Positions 32,881-43,837 of a stretch of DNA of 64,000 bases are shown piece by piece. Source of the stretch: Glandiceps talaboti (lineage: Eukaryota; Hemichordata; Enteropneusta; Spengelidae); contig NC_135563.1 of assembly GCF_964340395.1 (NCBI RefSeq), positions 17,602,151 to 17,666,150 on the forward strand, given 5' to 3'. The notes beneath the pieces were generated by a model. The model saw only the letters and a program-made list of their open reading frames with translations, searched no databases and was not told the origin of the DNA. The number at the start of each line of letters is the position of its first letter. Position 1 is the first letter of the stretch. Made by a program: the position numbers and the translations under genes.

Positions 32881-35800
32881 GTGAGTGTCATTGAAAGGGT
32901 TTTGTGTTTTTCTGGCCAGAACAGATGAACGTGTATCATTACGCAACAGAACTAAAATGTGTAGAACGATAAACAAACACTAAAATATGGAGGAAGCAGC
33001 TAAAACCACAGATAACTAAAAAATATATCTGTAAATTTAAGATACATGTCTAAATGTCTTCATTGCCATGATAACATTGTTATAAATCTTTTCGAATATA
33101 GTGTCTGCCATTTTAGACTATAATTATTATTTTAAAAAATCTAAAATTCTATTTATTAATCCATATACATGTTGTAGAAAAATATTCATTCCTTTACTTT
33201 AAATCAGCAAGACAGAGTAAACAAAAAATTGAAAAGAAGGGATCAATATACTAATGCAAAAGATTATTAATCATCATATTCAACCACAACGTTATATACT
33301 AAGTATGCTTCAGATGGTGACTAATTGAAACAGTCGTAGCTGATATCCAGTCACAATACTTGAGAAAAGTTAAATATTGTTATGTTCATACCAAGAAATA
33401 CATTGTAATAATAAATGTATTAATGGTGATAAAGTAATACCTAATCTAGTTCCAATGTGACTACATGGTTTTCTTCTCAATCCTTCAGATGTCATCAGTG
33501 TGTAATGAAAGATTCAGATGAAACCTATATAGTCACTTCAAAACTAGATTAAAAAAGCAAACTTTATCACTGTTACTTTTAAGTAAATGGAGTCAGGTAT
33601 CATATGTATCTTTAGACATTGAAATGTAGTGTGACATCTCATTCCAATCCATGACAGCTGTTTCATACTGAAGTGTATAGCATTTTGTACTCATGAATAT
33701 TCAGTGTTCAACCATTGAATACAATATTTATGTTATCTCCCATGATGCAATGGCTTATAGCAAAGGTACACTATAAATGCACAAGATCAACTTGATGTTT
33801 CTCTGAAATTGCAAATAGTTGTACGTGATGTCTTGATTTCCTGGAGTGGCATTCCCCTTAAACATTATTCATAATTATTGTATGATCGAGGTCAGTAATA
33901 AATGGGATAAAATGTCAGGATAATTTCTAATTTACTTTTCCAAAGTGATTATATTCCGCTGTTTGAATGAATTTTTGGAACCATAAACAATGTATACATT
34001 CTTATTTCTCTGATGACTGGTCTTTCAAAGTGTTCACATCTCTAGGTATGGTATCTAAATGTTGAGATTGTCAATTTTATCTATTTTTCAGACTATGGTG
34101 CGAGAGATGTATGCTGGCATATAGACAAAAGAGGAACAGTTGGAGAGACTATTCTACATATTTGCCTGCTAAATAACTCACGCGTACATAATGAACTTGC
34201 CAAAAAATTGGTTGAAGCTTACCCTAAGTTAGTAGTTGATATTTATCTTGGAGAAGAATATTATGGTAAGTTGAAAAATAGACCCCTTCACCGCCACTTT
34301 GGTGGACGGGTCTATGGTTGGAAGCCTGTAGCTTCAACTAGGTGCTCACGCTTGAAAACAACAACAACAACAAGAACAACAACAACAACAACAATAACAA
34401 CAACAAAAAAAGAAACAAATTGAAAACAAATGACAATAAATGAAGGAAACAGAGGTAAATAAAGCAATCTAGCCTATTCCACAGATTGTTTTTGTCCACA
34501 GGTTGTTACTTAATATTTCCCTCGTGGCCAAACTGTAAAATCTTTTGGGTTTTTTTGATAAACCTTACCTGCATATAGTATAAGTATAGTTTGCTAGTCG
34601 AAGTGTTTCCCTCAAGAACCAGTGTCCATTTTGGTATTGGACACTTGAAATAAAAGTGACTGCTTGCATTACTAATTTATTGGTGTTGATTATTACAGGT
34701 GAATCACCCCTACATATGGCATTGGTGAATGAAGATCCTGACATGGTCAACTTTCTAATGAAACATGAAGCAAGGGTAAATGAGAGATGTTGTGGTAACT
34801 TCTTTACTCCAGAGGACCAGAAAAGTTCACGAACATGTAATTTTGAACATGAATGGGTTGAAGTGAGCGAAAAGACAGATTATGAAGGGTGAGTTTATGT
34901 ACATGTACACAGGGAAAATCTTTTTAGCATTTCTTGCAGTGCTGCTTCAGCGCTGTTGTGCCCAAGACAGGTCGGTGCTGTTGCAGTGCTGAATTTCATC
35001 ACTGTGTGCAGACATCATTTTTATTGCTGTGTGCAGTGTTGAATTTCATCACTACATGCAGTGCTCAATTTCACTGCAGAGCACAGTGCTGAATTTCATT
35101 CCTGTACACAGTGCTGAATTTCATCGCTGCATACAGTGCTGAATTCACTGCTGTACACAGTGCTGGATATCAGCGCTGCATGCAGTCCTGAATATCATCG
35201 CTGCACCCAGTCCTGAATTTCATCGCTGCATACAATGCTGAATTCACTGCTGTACACAGTGCTGGATATCATCGCTGTACCCATGCTGAATTTCATAGCT
35301 GCATGCAGTCCTGAAAATCATCGCTGCATGCAGTGCTGAATTTCACAGCTGTACACAGTGCTGAATATCAGCGCTGCATGCAGTACTGAATTTCATTGCT
35401 GTGCACAGCGCAGCTGCAGAGTGCTGCAGACAAAGTTGGTTCTGTACACATATATAATTTTGAATATGAATGGGTTGAAATGAGTGAAAAAACTTTATGA
35501 AGAGCGAGTTCATGTACATGTAATTTTGAACATGAATGGGTGGAGCTGGGTGAAAAAACCTAGATTATGTCTGCATGAGTGGGTGATAGTTTATTCTCAT
35601 ACATGTATAGTCCTGAACATGACTTAGGAAAAAAATTACATCAGAGATATTTTGCATATTTGTCCATAGTGTTTCAATGATCTTTTTTCAAACTCCTTTT
35701 CAAACTTTAGACTCACCTATTGGGGAGAGTATCCTCTGGCATTTGCTGCGTGCCTTGATCAAGAAGAAAGTTTTAAGGTGTTGAGAGAGAAAGGAGGTGA

Positions 35801-38800
35801 CCCTAACATGAAGGATAATAATGGTAACACAGTCTTACACATGACTGTCATACATAACAAGAAGGTAAACACTTCATTCAGCCAAGGAAAATATGAGTGA
35901 CCTAAGGGGCCCTTGTCACTTTGAGTCGCTAGACTCATATTGACATCCCTTAGGTCATGAGTATTTTCTATGTGACTGAAGAAAAATATTGGAGAATAAC
36001 ATAATTATACCAGGGCCAGTAATATCAAAGCATATCTTGGAAAGTAATGGCAATTTTGAGTGTTTTGACTCATATTTCAAACACAGCAGAATCAGTGAAG
36101 TAGACACGCATTGTTGTGACATGGACGGCATTGTCATGACGTAGAACGACCAGGAAGTATATATTCCCTGAATCTGTACTATTTTGTTCAACCTGGCTAA
36201 TGCATGATATAATAGACAGTATGTATGCAGCTTGGAACCTTTGCTGGGTTGATCTTAAAGAGGAAGGATACTGCGTGAATTCACATCGTTTAGTAAAAAC
36301 AGATAAATGCATTGGTTTCACTCACTTTCACATATCAATAAGGATCTGGCATCGATCTGAACTTGAAGTGATTATGGGCCTTGCTTGATAACTTCTGATA
36401 AATACTTTGTCAACTGTTTATCTTGTTATATGACAAAACAAGTAGTCAACTTTACGTTTAATGTAAGTTTCAGAACAAGCAAGAACTTGAACATTCACAT
36501 TTCTTTTATTAGTTATTTCAAAAGGACCAGGAATTAACTTTCATATGTCAAAGTTTGGAATGGATTTAAAAACTTAGATTTTCATGAAAATTTGTCCCTG
36601 AGGTGCAGTCTACTTTAATTTCTGTTTGTACTGTTTGTACAGTCATATGTTATTACAAAAGTTTTAAAAATTGTCACAGCCACAAAACCTGTCATCTTAT
36701 CAAGTTCTTTTTTATGTTCTTTGCTTTCAGAATATGTATGATTTAGCATTTTCAATGGGCGCTACACCAAACATACGCAACCGACAAGGTTTGACACCAT
36801 TGAACTTGGCAGCTAAGTTAGCCAGAAAGGAAATGTTTGATCATATCTTGGAGTTGGAGAGAGAAGTGTACTGGATATATGGTAATGTGACCTGTGCCGC
36901 GTATGCTTTGAATGGACTTGATAGTATTCATGCAGATGGGGAGATCAATGACAAAGGGGCATTACACATCATTGTCAACCAGGTATAGTATTATTTGTAT
37001 GTGTAGCAAAACAATTAAGTCAACTTTATCTTTGTTCATTCTCTGAACATCATACAAGACATAGTGAAGTACAATGCACAAAATGCACATCAGCTTTTAC
37101 TAGCTCAAAACTAATGATTTACCCACCTTGGTAGGTGCCCTCAACCAAATAACCTAATTATTCTTTTGTTTGCTACATACAATTTACAGAATCAGATAGT
37201 GATTTTAACCCATCCCACTGTCAGAAAACTTATAAGAACATACAGTTTATAAGTGAAAATGTCATGAATTTTGAAATGCAGATGTATTTTTGTACATCTT
37301 GAATAATCAAGTGGTTTGTTTGTCAAACCTTTTAATGAGGTGGAAGAAAACTTGTAACTACAATAATGTCTGTCCACTGATGGATTCTGTCAACATGCCA
37401 TGAAAGTAGTTTTAGTTTGTGTTTCTTAGTTCTCTGATAGTCCATCCACTAATGCCATAATTCCACTAGCATGTATAATAACAGGTTCCATGACATATTT
37501 TAACGATTTTTGTCAATTTATATTTTTTTACTTTTTTAGATTGGACATGAAAATCTCGATATGATGGATGGTTTGATTGTAAACATATTAAAAGAGAAAT
37601 GGAAACATTATGCCAGATATCGCTTCTTTCGAAGAGCTGCCTTTTTTATACTTTATCTAGTGGAACTCACAATAGCATTTTATCTCCGGCCAGGACGGGT
37701 AATGTTACATTTATAGACTATTGTGAATTCTTACTTTCCTTGATTTGATGTAACTGTTTTTTGTTATGACTAGAAAACAGGTGAAAGTTAGTTTCCAAAT
37801 CAATCTTTTTGTTACAAACATTCTCAGTTTCCAAAACGCTGTTCATATTTTCTTTTTAGAAAAACACAAAAGGAATAGCAAGTACTAGTAATATTCACTT
37901 TTATATGTGATTGTGTCCTAATACATGTCTTTTTATGCTTTCTTCCTAATTCCAGGATTTGTATCCCACAGTACAAGAAGTGAATACAACAATAAATGGT
38001 ACCAGTCAATTTGTAAATAAAACAGTCTACAACGATTGTTATTTACAGTATCATCACACGTTACAGAACCAGGTCAGTTCTTTCATTCCATTCTACCCTT
38101 GTAACATTAAAGCTACATTAGCTGTAACTGAAGTATTATCTTTTCAATCAGAGAACCAACAATACAACCACTGAAAATAGTTCAAATACCAATAATTAGA
38201 CATTGTACATGTTAATTAGGAGTCGGTTGTATCCCTAAGTAGTACAGTGACAAGTTGAAATCGTGATCATATTGGAGTGCTGAATTTTGGGTGTGGACCC
38301 AAAAATCAATATGATTATATTTATTGTACTATATCATGTGTACAGCTACACAAATACAATTAAACATGAGTGATCAACTACTGGGCCTGAGGGTTGTGTG
38401 ATACTATGAGTAAGTCATTATATCTCACAAAAAACAGTTTCAAAACCTTTTTCATTTGCAGCTAGTCCTTATTGTAATGAACAGGCTTTAAAAGGGAAGG
38501 TGACTTCAGGAAGCAAATTTTGTAAAGTTTGCATTCTGGAGAGTAATTTCATAACTTTACATCACTTACAGTGCACATGATTGCCGAGAAAAATAAAAGT
38601 TGAAACTTCCTGCTCATTCATTGTTCAGTGTAGGACCTTTCCATTGGCATGCTTTGTCTCATGGGAGTCAGCAGACATGCATAATTAATAGCAGAACATG
38701 AATATTCATGACTCCTAAGTGTTTATTACCATCAAATAAAACAACCATGAACATGGTCAAACTTTGTCCTATCCAGTCCCCAGCTGAGTTGACTCCATTG

Positions 38801-41307
38801 TAGGCCACATCTACTCTATTCAATGTTTACATATCTATATATGTTCATTTCATCTTACTTTTCTTGTATTTATGTTGACTTCTAGGTCCGTATAGGTTTT
38901 GAAGTTGGCGCTTTATTGGGAACAATATTGTTCTTAATATATTATGCGAAAGAACTGTACTTCCAAGGTTGGAGGAATTTTCTCTTTACTAACTTGGTGA
39001 GTGTGTACTATGTTATTGTTACAATACATATGTACCAGTGATTACTTGTATCTATGTAATTAGGCCTTTAGCAGGCACAGCCCAGAGAAAGTGGTAAAAG
39101 TTACCTTTTATCTTAATATAAAAATTACAAAAACTATGTGTATTTTCAAGACCGTGTCCGAGTGATATCCTAAATCATTGACAGCAAATAATGACAAATT
39201 GTATTGATATTGACAGCTAATAACAATAAATCATTGATATTAACCCCAAATAATGACAAATCATTGATATTAACCCCAAATAATGACAAATCATTGATAT
39301 TGACAGCAAATAATGACAAATCATTGATATCGACACCAAATAACAATACATCATTGATATTGACACCAAATAACAATACATCATTGATATTGACACCAAA
39401 TAACAATACATCATTGATATTGACAGCTAATAACAATATATCATTGATATTGACACCAAATAACAATACATCATTGATATTGACACCAAATAACAATACA
39501 TCATTGATATTGACAGCTAATAACAATACATCATTGATATTGACACCAAATAACAATACATCATTGATATTGACACCAAATAACAATACATCATTGATAT
39601 TGACAGCTAATAACAATACATCATTGATATTGACACCAAATAACAATACATCATTGATATTGACACCAAATAACAATACATCATTGATATTGACACCAAA
39701 TAACAATATATATTTTGATATTGACACCAAATAACAATACATCATTGATATTGACAGCTAATAACAATATATCATTGATATTGACACCAAATAACAATAT
39801 ATATTTTGATATTGACACCAAATAACAATACATCATTGATATTGACACCAAATAATAATAAATCATTGATATTGACACCAAATAACAATACATCATTGAT
39901 ATTGACACCAAATAACAATAAATCATTGATATTGACAGCAAATAACAATATATCATTGATATTGACCCCAAATAATGACAAATCATTGATATTGACACCA
40001 AATAACAATACATCATTGATATTGACACCAAATAACAATACATCATTGATATTGACACCAAATAACAATATATCATTGATATTGACAGCGTAATGCTCCA
40101 GCCAAAGCAGTCTTCCTATGCTCGCTGTTCTGTATACTGTTTGCCATCCCTGGTCGTATTACATGTGAACCCATATATGAAGACATCATGGTGATACTAG
40201 CTATGCTGATGACCTGTCCATATTTCCTTTTCTTTTTGAGGTGAGTTTGTTGGGAAAATATCACTTTCTATCATTGTATGAAGAAATGAATTTAAAAGCA
40301 ACTGTTATTCAGGGTACTAATCATTCATGTTTAGAAGGTGAAGACAAGTATTTAAAAAAAGCAGCCTCTTTGTGGAGGTCACTATGTTTTCAATATTCAA
40401 TTTTTCAACTGTTTGTACTGTTTGAGTTTTTTTAACTTTAACATTTGGCAAACTCCAACGAGTTATCATAAATACTGATAATATTGTATTTTTAAACTGC
40501 TGATTATTCAAATTTTAATATTTTCAACATGTCAGAGCAGCTCTTCTTGAATTTCCCATGATTCATTATCTTCTTGTATTTCCCATGATTCATTATCTTC
40601 TTGTATTTCCCATGATTCATTGGCATTGTTTACCAGAGGTCAAAGGTTGCAATTTCTAAATGCTATGACGTTCACTGGGATTGTCAGAAATGTAGTTGCA
40701 AAAAGACAACACTTCTCGTGTAATTTTTTCAATAATGTAAATCAGTTTTTTAATTAAAGTAGAATATGGCCAGAGCATGTTATGTGCTTATAGATTAAAA
40801 TATATAAATGAAAATCAAATTTCTAGCAGAATCAAAATCCATACCATCATAACATGACAGATCAACAATAGAATAAATGTTCACAGATGTAAATGACAAT
40901 TTGTATTCATGTCAACATTTTCCCCCCATTTTTTTCAAAAAAAACGTTTCTAAAAAATGTTTTAACTCTAAGTAGCAATTCTCTTTTATAGTGTGTCAGG
41001 AGTAAAATGATGAAAAGGATATTCAAACTAACTCAAAATTGTTTTGTTTTTTAGGCCCTTCAAGTTAGTAGGACCTTTTGTGGTGATGATATATAAAATG
41101 ATTCGAGGTGATCTTCTGAGGTTCTTTGCCATTTATCTTGTCTTTTTGATTGGTTTCTCTCAAGGTAAGTACAACATTTGTCATAGTATTTGATACCACT
41201 ATGAATACTTGGGTATTTTGGTAGTTTTCCAACTGATGATTCTCTGTGTGTTTGTTTGTTTGTTTGTTTGTAGGAATGTACCTCATCTTCATTGGAAGTG
41301 GTGATTC

Positions 41308-41397
<90 letters not shown>

Positions 41398-43345
41398 TTG
41401 TTTGTTTGTTTGTAATGTAGGAATGTACCTAGAATTAGTAGAACACATTGGAACTGACAATTCTCCATGTGCTTTTGTTTGTATGTTTGTAGAAATGTAC
41501 CTCATCTACATTGGAACTGATGATTCTCTATATGATTGTTTGTTTGTTTGTTTGTAGGAATGTACCTCATCTACATTGGAACTGATGATTCTCTATTTGT
41601 TTGTTTGTTTGTAGGAATGTACCTCATCTACATTGGAACTGATGATTCGCTATTCAGTCATCCTGTTAATGCTGTCTTGGGGATGTTTATAATGTCACTT
41701 GGAGAATTTGGTGATATCTACAAAACATTTAACGATACAAGACATCAAAATATGGCAAAGGTTGGTACATGTATTTATTTTACTTTTTAGCCCCAACACA
41801 GGTGCTGCCTGGATGTTGGTAAAAATTTAGTAATTGCATTTATTTTTCCCCAGTTATACATACTATATACTTGTGCAGATATAACTATTAATCTCCAATA
41901 CATTTTGCCAGAATATTCTCATGACATTCAGGTTCTAACGTTTGATGCATAGGGACAAGGCCCCCTATGTCCCTTGTGTTTTCTGTGGCTGAATGAAATA
42001 AAATAATCTGAAATTCAATATCTAATATTTCTAATTGTACTGATCTGTCTTTGCTTTATTTTTGTTTTGTAGTTTTTGTTTGTGATCTATATGGTCCTGG
42101 TTACTCTACTACTTATCAACATGTTGATTGCTATGATGGGTAACACATACACTATGATAGCTGAAACTAGAAAGGAATGGCTTCGACAGGTATGATGAGT
42201 CACATTTCACAAAGTCCATATTTATTATCCCCTTTGAACATCTTTCATTATACCGCATAAGGCCAAGTTGATGCATTTGAACACAAAATGCAGAATTTTG
42301 CTTTGGTTATTCTGTGTCATGACGAACGTGTGTTTATGTGATGAGTTCTGTGGTACTTAAAGAATAAGTCAAAAATGTTTAGAATCACTTATTTTCTTCT
42401 GTGTAAAATTAACTTTACACAGATATAATGGTTTCATATTTTTCTCAAATGTTCTTTTTTTGAGCTGGAAAACACTTGTTACATCAGGGTTTTATCACTA
42501 CTCATCTTCAACTTGTAGTGACAAGGCCCCTTATGTCAGTCATATTTTCCTCACTGAACATAGAAAACTATTGGAAAATCATATATAATGATATGTAAGT
42601 TATATGCTATCTAATAATTGTGTTTCAGTGGGCTAAGATTGTATTGGTCATAGAACAAGCCGTGTCACCAGATAAACGGAAACTTATGCAAATGAAGTAT
42701 TCTCAACCAATGCAGACTGAAGGAAGGGCCATTGTCATGAGATGGCATCATACGGTTAGTTCATTTCCCGCCAAAATATTCTGTGTAAAAACATCAGAAT
42801 TTTTACTACAGATTTCATTACCAGTTTTTTGGCAGACGATAATTTCATGAAAGGAGAAACTACATCAATAGCCTCTAAGTTATGCCATCATACGATAAGT
42901 GGATTTCCCGCCAAAATATTCAATGTGACAAAGTCTTCAGAATTTAAACTACTACATTTTTGTGTTTTTTTGAGTTCAGTACAGTTTTTGACAAATGGAC
43001 AATTTTTTCTTGAAATTAGAGACAACATCTACAAAGGCTATACATGAAGCAGACAAGTAAAATACTACAAGCACCTATAGTACACAACAAAAAGTTACTC
43101 CCAAAGTTTTAACATGTCATATGTCAAGCGGAACATAAGATTTTACAAATGTTGTATTTTGAGCTGAAACTGAAAAAAAAATATTTTGATGAAAAAAAGG
43201 AATTTAACTGATATCTATATACTTCGTATAATTACAGCAAGAAGACCAGGAAGAACAGAGAAGATTCAAGGAACTACACGATAAACATAGTACTCAAAAG
43301 TTTTTTGCTAGAGATTCAGGGTGGCAGGACAAAGAAGATAGTTGA
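32526..43345 (+). CDS. TRPV channel, Nanchung-type, complete
   Basis: Cation channel subunit of the TRPV family. I join 14 coding exons: 32526-32880, 34092-34265, 34699-34888, 35711-35864, 36731-36982, 37540-37698, 37956-38072, 38886-38996, 40089-40240, 41055-41164, 41615-41760, 42073-42189, 42629-42754, 43238-43345. They total 2,271 nt (756 residues plus stop) and all phases agree. Ankyrin repeats span about 120-375. Membrane segments are S1 405-424, S2 471-488, S3 509-525, S4 535-554, S5 575-591 and S6 641-664. The filter region is GEFGD (621-625). Three N-glycosylation sites lie in the S1-S2 loop. [17 protein letters not shown] followed by an EHEWV segment matches Drosophila Nanchung better than Inactive as I recall them. 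In flies Nanchung pairs with Inactive in mechanosensory chordotonal neurons; the role here is inferred only. Intron repeats near exons 9 and 11 are unusual. Confidence 0.93.
34092..34265 (+). CDS. TRPV exon 2: first ankyrin repeats
   Basis: Acceptor TATTTTTCAG, donor GTAAGT, phases 1/1. [20 protein letters not shown] and [20 protein letters not shown] are ankyrin-type. Confidence 0.93.
34277..34317. repeat. CATAGACC foldback element in TRPV intron 2
   Basis: ATAGACCCCTTCACCGCCA against TTGGTGGACGGGTCTATGG, an imperfect hairpin 12 bp after the exon 2 donor. Confidence 0.65.
34359..34412. repeat. CAA trinucleotide repeat
   Basis: Impure CAA array in TRPV intron 2. Confidence 0.9.
34699..34888 (+). 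CDS. TRPV exon 3: ankyrin repeat and Nanchung-like insert
   Basis: Acceptor TTATTACAG, donor GTGAGT, phases 1/2. [20 protein letters not shown] is an ankyrin repeat. The cysteine-rich [12 protein letters not shown] and the [15 protein letters not shown] segment are the best subfamily markers. Confidence 0.93.
34930..35430. repeat. Minisatellite in TRPV intron 3
   Basis: About 15 diverged units carrying GCTGAATTTCATCGCTGCA and CAGTGCTGAA, period about 27-36 bp. Confidence 0.9.
35711..35864 (+). CDS. TRPV exon 4: ankyrin repeats
   Basis: Acceptor AACTTTAG, donor GTAAAC, phases 2/0. [20 protein letters not shown] and [16 protein letters not shown]. Confidence 0.93.
35895..36170. repeat. Dispersed repeat family A, copy 3
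   Basis: Longest copy, in TRPV intron 4. It begins with an imperfect palindrome (GTGACCTAAGGG against CCCTTAGGTCATGAG) and then follows copy 1 to TGACGTAGAACGACCAGG. Confidence 0.75.
36731..36982 (+). CDS. TRPV exon 5: last ankyrin repeats
   Basis: Acceptor TTGCTTTCAG, donor GTATAG, phases 0/0. [20 protein letters not shown] and [18 protein letters not shown] are strongly conserved TRPV stretches. Confidence 0.94.
37540..37698 (+). CDS. TRPV exon 6: linker and S1
   Basis: Acceptor CTTTTTTAG, donor GTAATG, phases 0/0. The pre-S1 helix ([19 protein letters not shown]) leads into S1 ([15 protein letters not shown]). Confidence 0.92.
37956..38072 (+). CDS. TRPV exon 7: S1-S2 extracellular loop
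   Basis: Acceptor AATTCCAG, donor GTCAGT, phases 0/0. Hydrophilic, with three N-x-T sites (Asn438, 442, 449) and a Cys, as expected for an exposed loop. Confidence 0.85.
38105..38345. repeat. Dispersed repeat, partner near 0.7-0.9 kb
   Basis: AAAGCTACATTAGCTGTAACTG and a TTGGGTGTGGACCCAAAAATC palindrome-like core also occur, rearranged, at about 718-920. Confidence 0.4.
38886..38996 (+). CDS. TRPV exon 8: S2
   Basis: Acceptor GACTTCTAG, donor GTGAGT, phases 0/0. [20 protein letters not shown] is S2 and its cytosolic edge. Confidence 0.92.
39176..40088. repeat. 30-bp minisatellite filling the 3' part of TRPV intron 8
   Basis: About 30 units of ATTGATATTGACACCAAATA plus ACAATACATC, with variants GACAGC and GACCCC. 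The array runs right up to exon 9, and its last unit supplies the AG of the 3' splice site. Because 30 is a multiple of 3, long repeat frames are open on both strands; they are not in frame with exon 9 (a TGA lies at 40083-40085). Confidence 0.95.
40089..40240 (+). CDS. TRPV exon 9: S3 and S4
   Basis: [20 protein letters not shown] is S3 and [19 protein letters not shown] is S4. The acceptor is ATATTGACAG, the end of the minisatellite, with a poor pyrimidine tract. Donor GTGAGT, phases 0/2. Confidence 0.9.
40536..40622. repeat. 28-bp tandem repeat, three units
   Basis: TTCTTGTATTTCCCATGATT plus CATTATC repeated three times in TRPV intron 9. Confidence 0.9.
41055..41164 (+). CDS. TRPV exon 10: S4-S5 linker and S5
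   Basis: Acceptor GTTTTTTAG, donor GTAAGT, phases 2/1. [20 protein letters not shown] then [11 protein letters not shown] is the family S4-S5 linker and S5. Confidence 0.94.
41231..41665 (+). repeat. Tandem copies of a splice acceptor plus pore-turret codons
   Basis: Unit: TTTG tract, TAG acceptor, GAATGTACCTCATCTACATT, GGAACTGATGATTC. Copies start their exon-like part at 41274, 41421, 41493, 41558 and 41615 (the real exon 11), with a partial tail of another near 41231. A TG array lies between the first two. The last two copies are 57 bp apart and nearly identical. Confidence 0.93.
41615..41760 (+). CDS. TRPV exon 11: pore turret, pore helix and filter
   Basis: Acceptor GTTTGTAG, phases 1/0. 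[20 protein letters not shown] then [16 protein letters not shown]. Its first ~45 bases are duplicated upstream; the acceptor 57 bp earlier is an in-frame alternative. Donor GTTGGT is weak. Confidence 0.93.
41942..42020. repeat. Dispersed repeat family A, copy 4
   Basis: GGGACAAGGCCCCCTATGTC, GTTTTCTGTGGCTGAATGAA, in TRPV intron 11. Confidence 0.65.
42073..42189 (+). CDS. TRPV exon 12: S6 and TRP-domain start
   Basis: Acceptor GTTTTGTAG, donor GTATGA, phases 0/0. [20 protein letters not shown] then [19 protein letters not shown] is the S6 gate and following helix. Confidence 0.95.
42512..42600. repeat. Dispersed repeat family A, copy 5
   Basis: TAGTGACAAGGCCCCTTATG, CATATTTTCCTCACTGAA, GAAAACTATTGGAAAATCAT, in TRPV intron 12. 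Confidence 0.65.
42629..42754 (+). CDS. TRPV exon 13: cytosolic C-terminal segment
   Basis: Acceptor GTGTTTCAG, donor GTTAGT, phases 0/0. [19 protein letters not shown] and [18 protein letters not shown] follow the pattern remembered for Nanchung-type channels. Confidence 0.92.
42741..42960 (+). repeat. Tandem duplication of exon 13 end and its donor
   Basis: GGCATCATACGGTTAGT..TTTCCCGCCAAAATATTC is repeated about 140 bp downstream as GCCATCATACGATAAGT..TTTCCCGCCAAAATATTC. The second copy has lost the GT. Confidence 0.85.
43238..43345 (+). CDS. TRPV exon 14: C-terminus and stop
   Basis: Acceptor AATTACAG, phase 0. A charged, glutamine-rich tail ([17 protein letters not shown]) ending KEDS then TGA. 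An alternative last exon may exist at 44707. Confidence 0.82.
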   Translation, partial: QEDQEEQRRFKELHDKHSTQKFFARDSGWQDKEDS

Positions 43346-43379
43346 ATCTGAAAATTAATATCACCACCACCTTATCACC

Positions 43380-43830
43380 AAACACTTGTGTGTATGTATT
43401 GATCACTGTTATTCACTGTTTAGTACACAAAACTAAGAACCCCCTCCCACCATCCCTTAATATTCTCCAGAAATACACCTGTGTGTATGTATAAATGTGT
43501 TGGACACTGTTATTCATTGTTTAGTACACAAAACTAAGACCCACGATACCTCTTAATTCTCCAGAAATACACGTTTTTGTATTGTCACTGTTATTTACTG
43601 TTTATTACTTAATAAGAGCAAAAAACTCCCCTGCCCCTCCAATTCCAATAAAATACTTCAGAAATCCATTTGTGTGTACCGGTATGTATTGGTCACTTTT
43701 ATTCCCTGTTGATTATACAAAGCAAACAACTTGGTCTATCCCCCCCCCCCACCCCACCCCTTCGCAGTTGTCCAGGAGTATACTTATATGTATGTACAGG
43801 TCAATTTTATTAACTGTTTATTACATAGTG
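43380..43830. repeat. Minisatellite, ~90-100 bp units, downstream of TRPV
   Basis: Five diverged units with TGTGTGTATGTATTGATCAC, TGTTATTCACTGTTTAGTAC and a C-rich segment. Confidence 0.85.
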
Positions 43831-43837
43831 TGTTTGT

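Noticed and set aside
39170-40093. Frames of 95-191 codons on both strands at 39.2-40.1 kb
   Set aside because: They come from a 30-bp tandem repeat and are not in frame with the adjacent TRPV exon 9; a TGA lies just before it.
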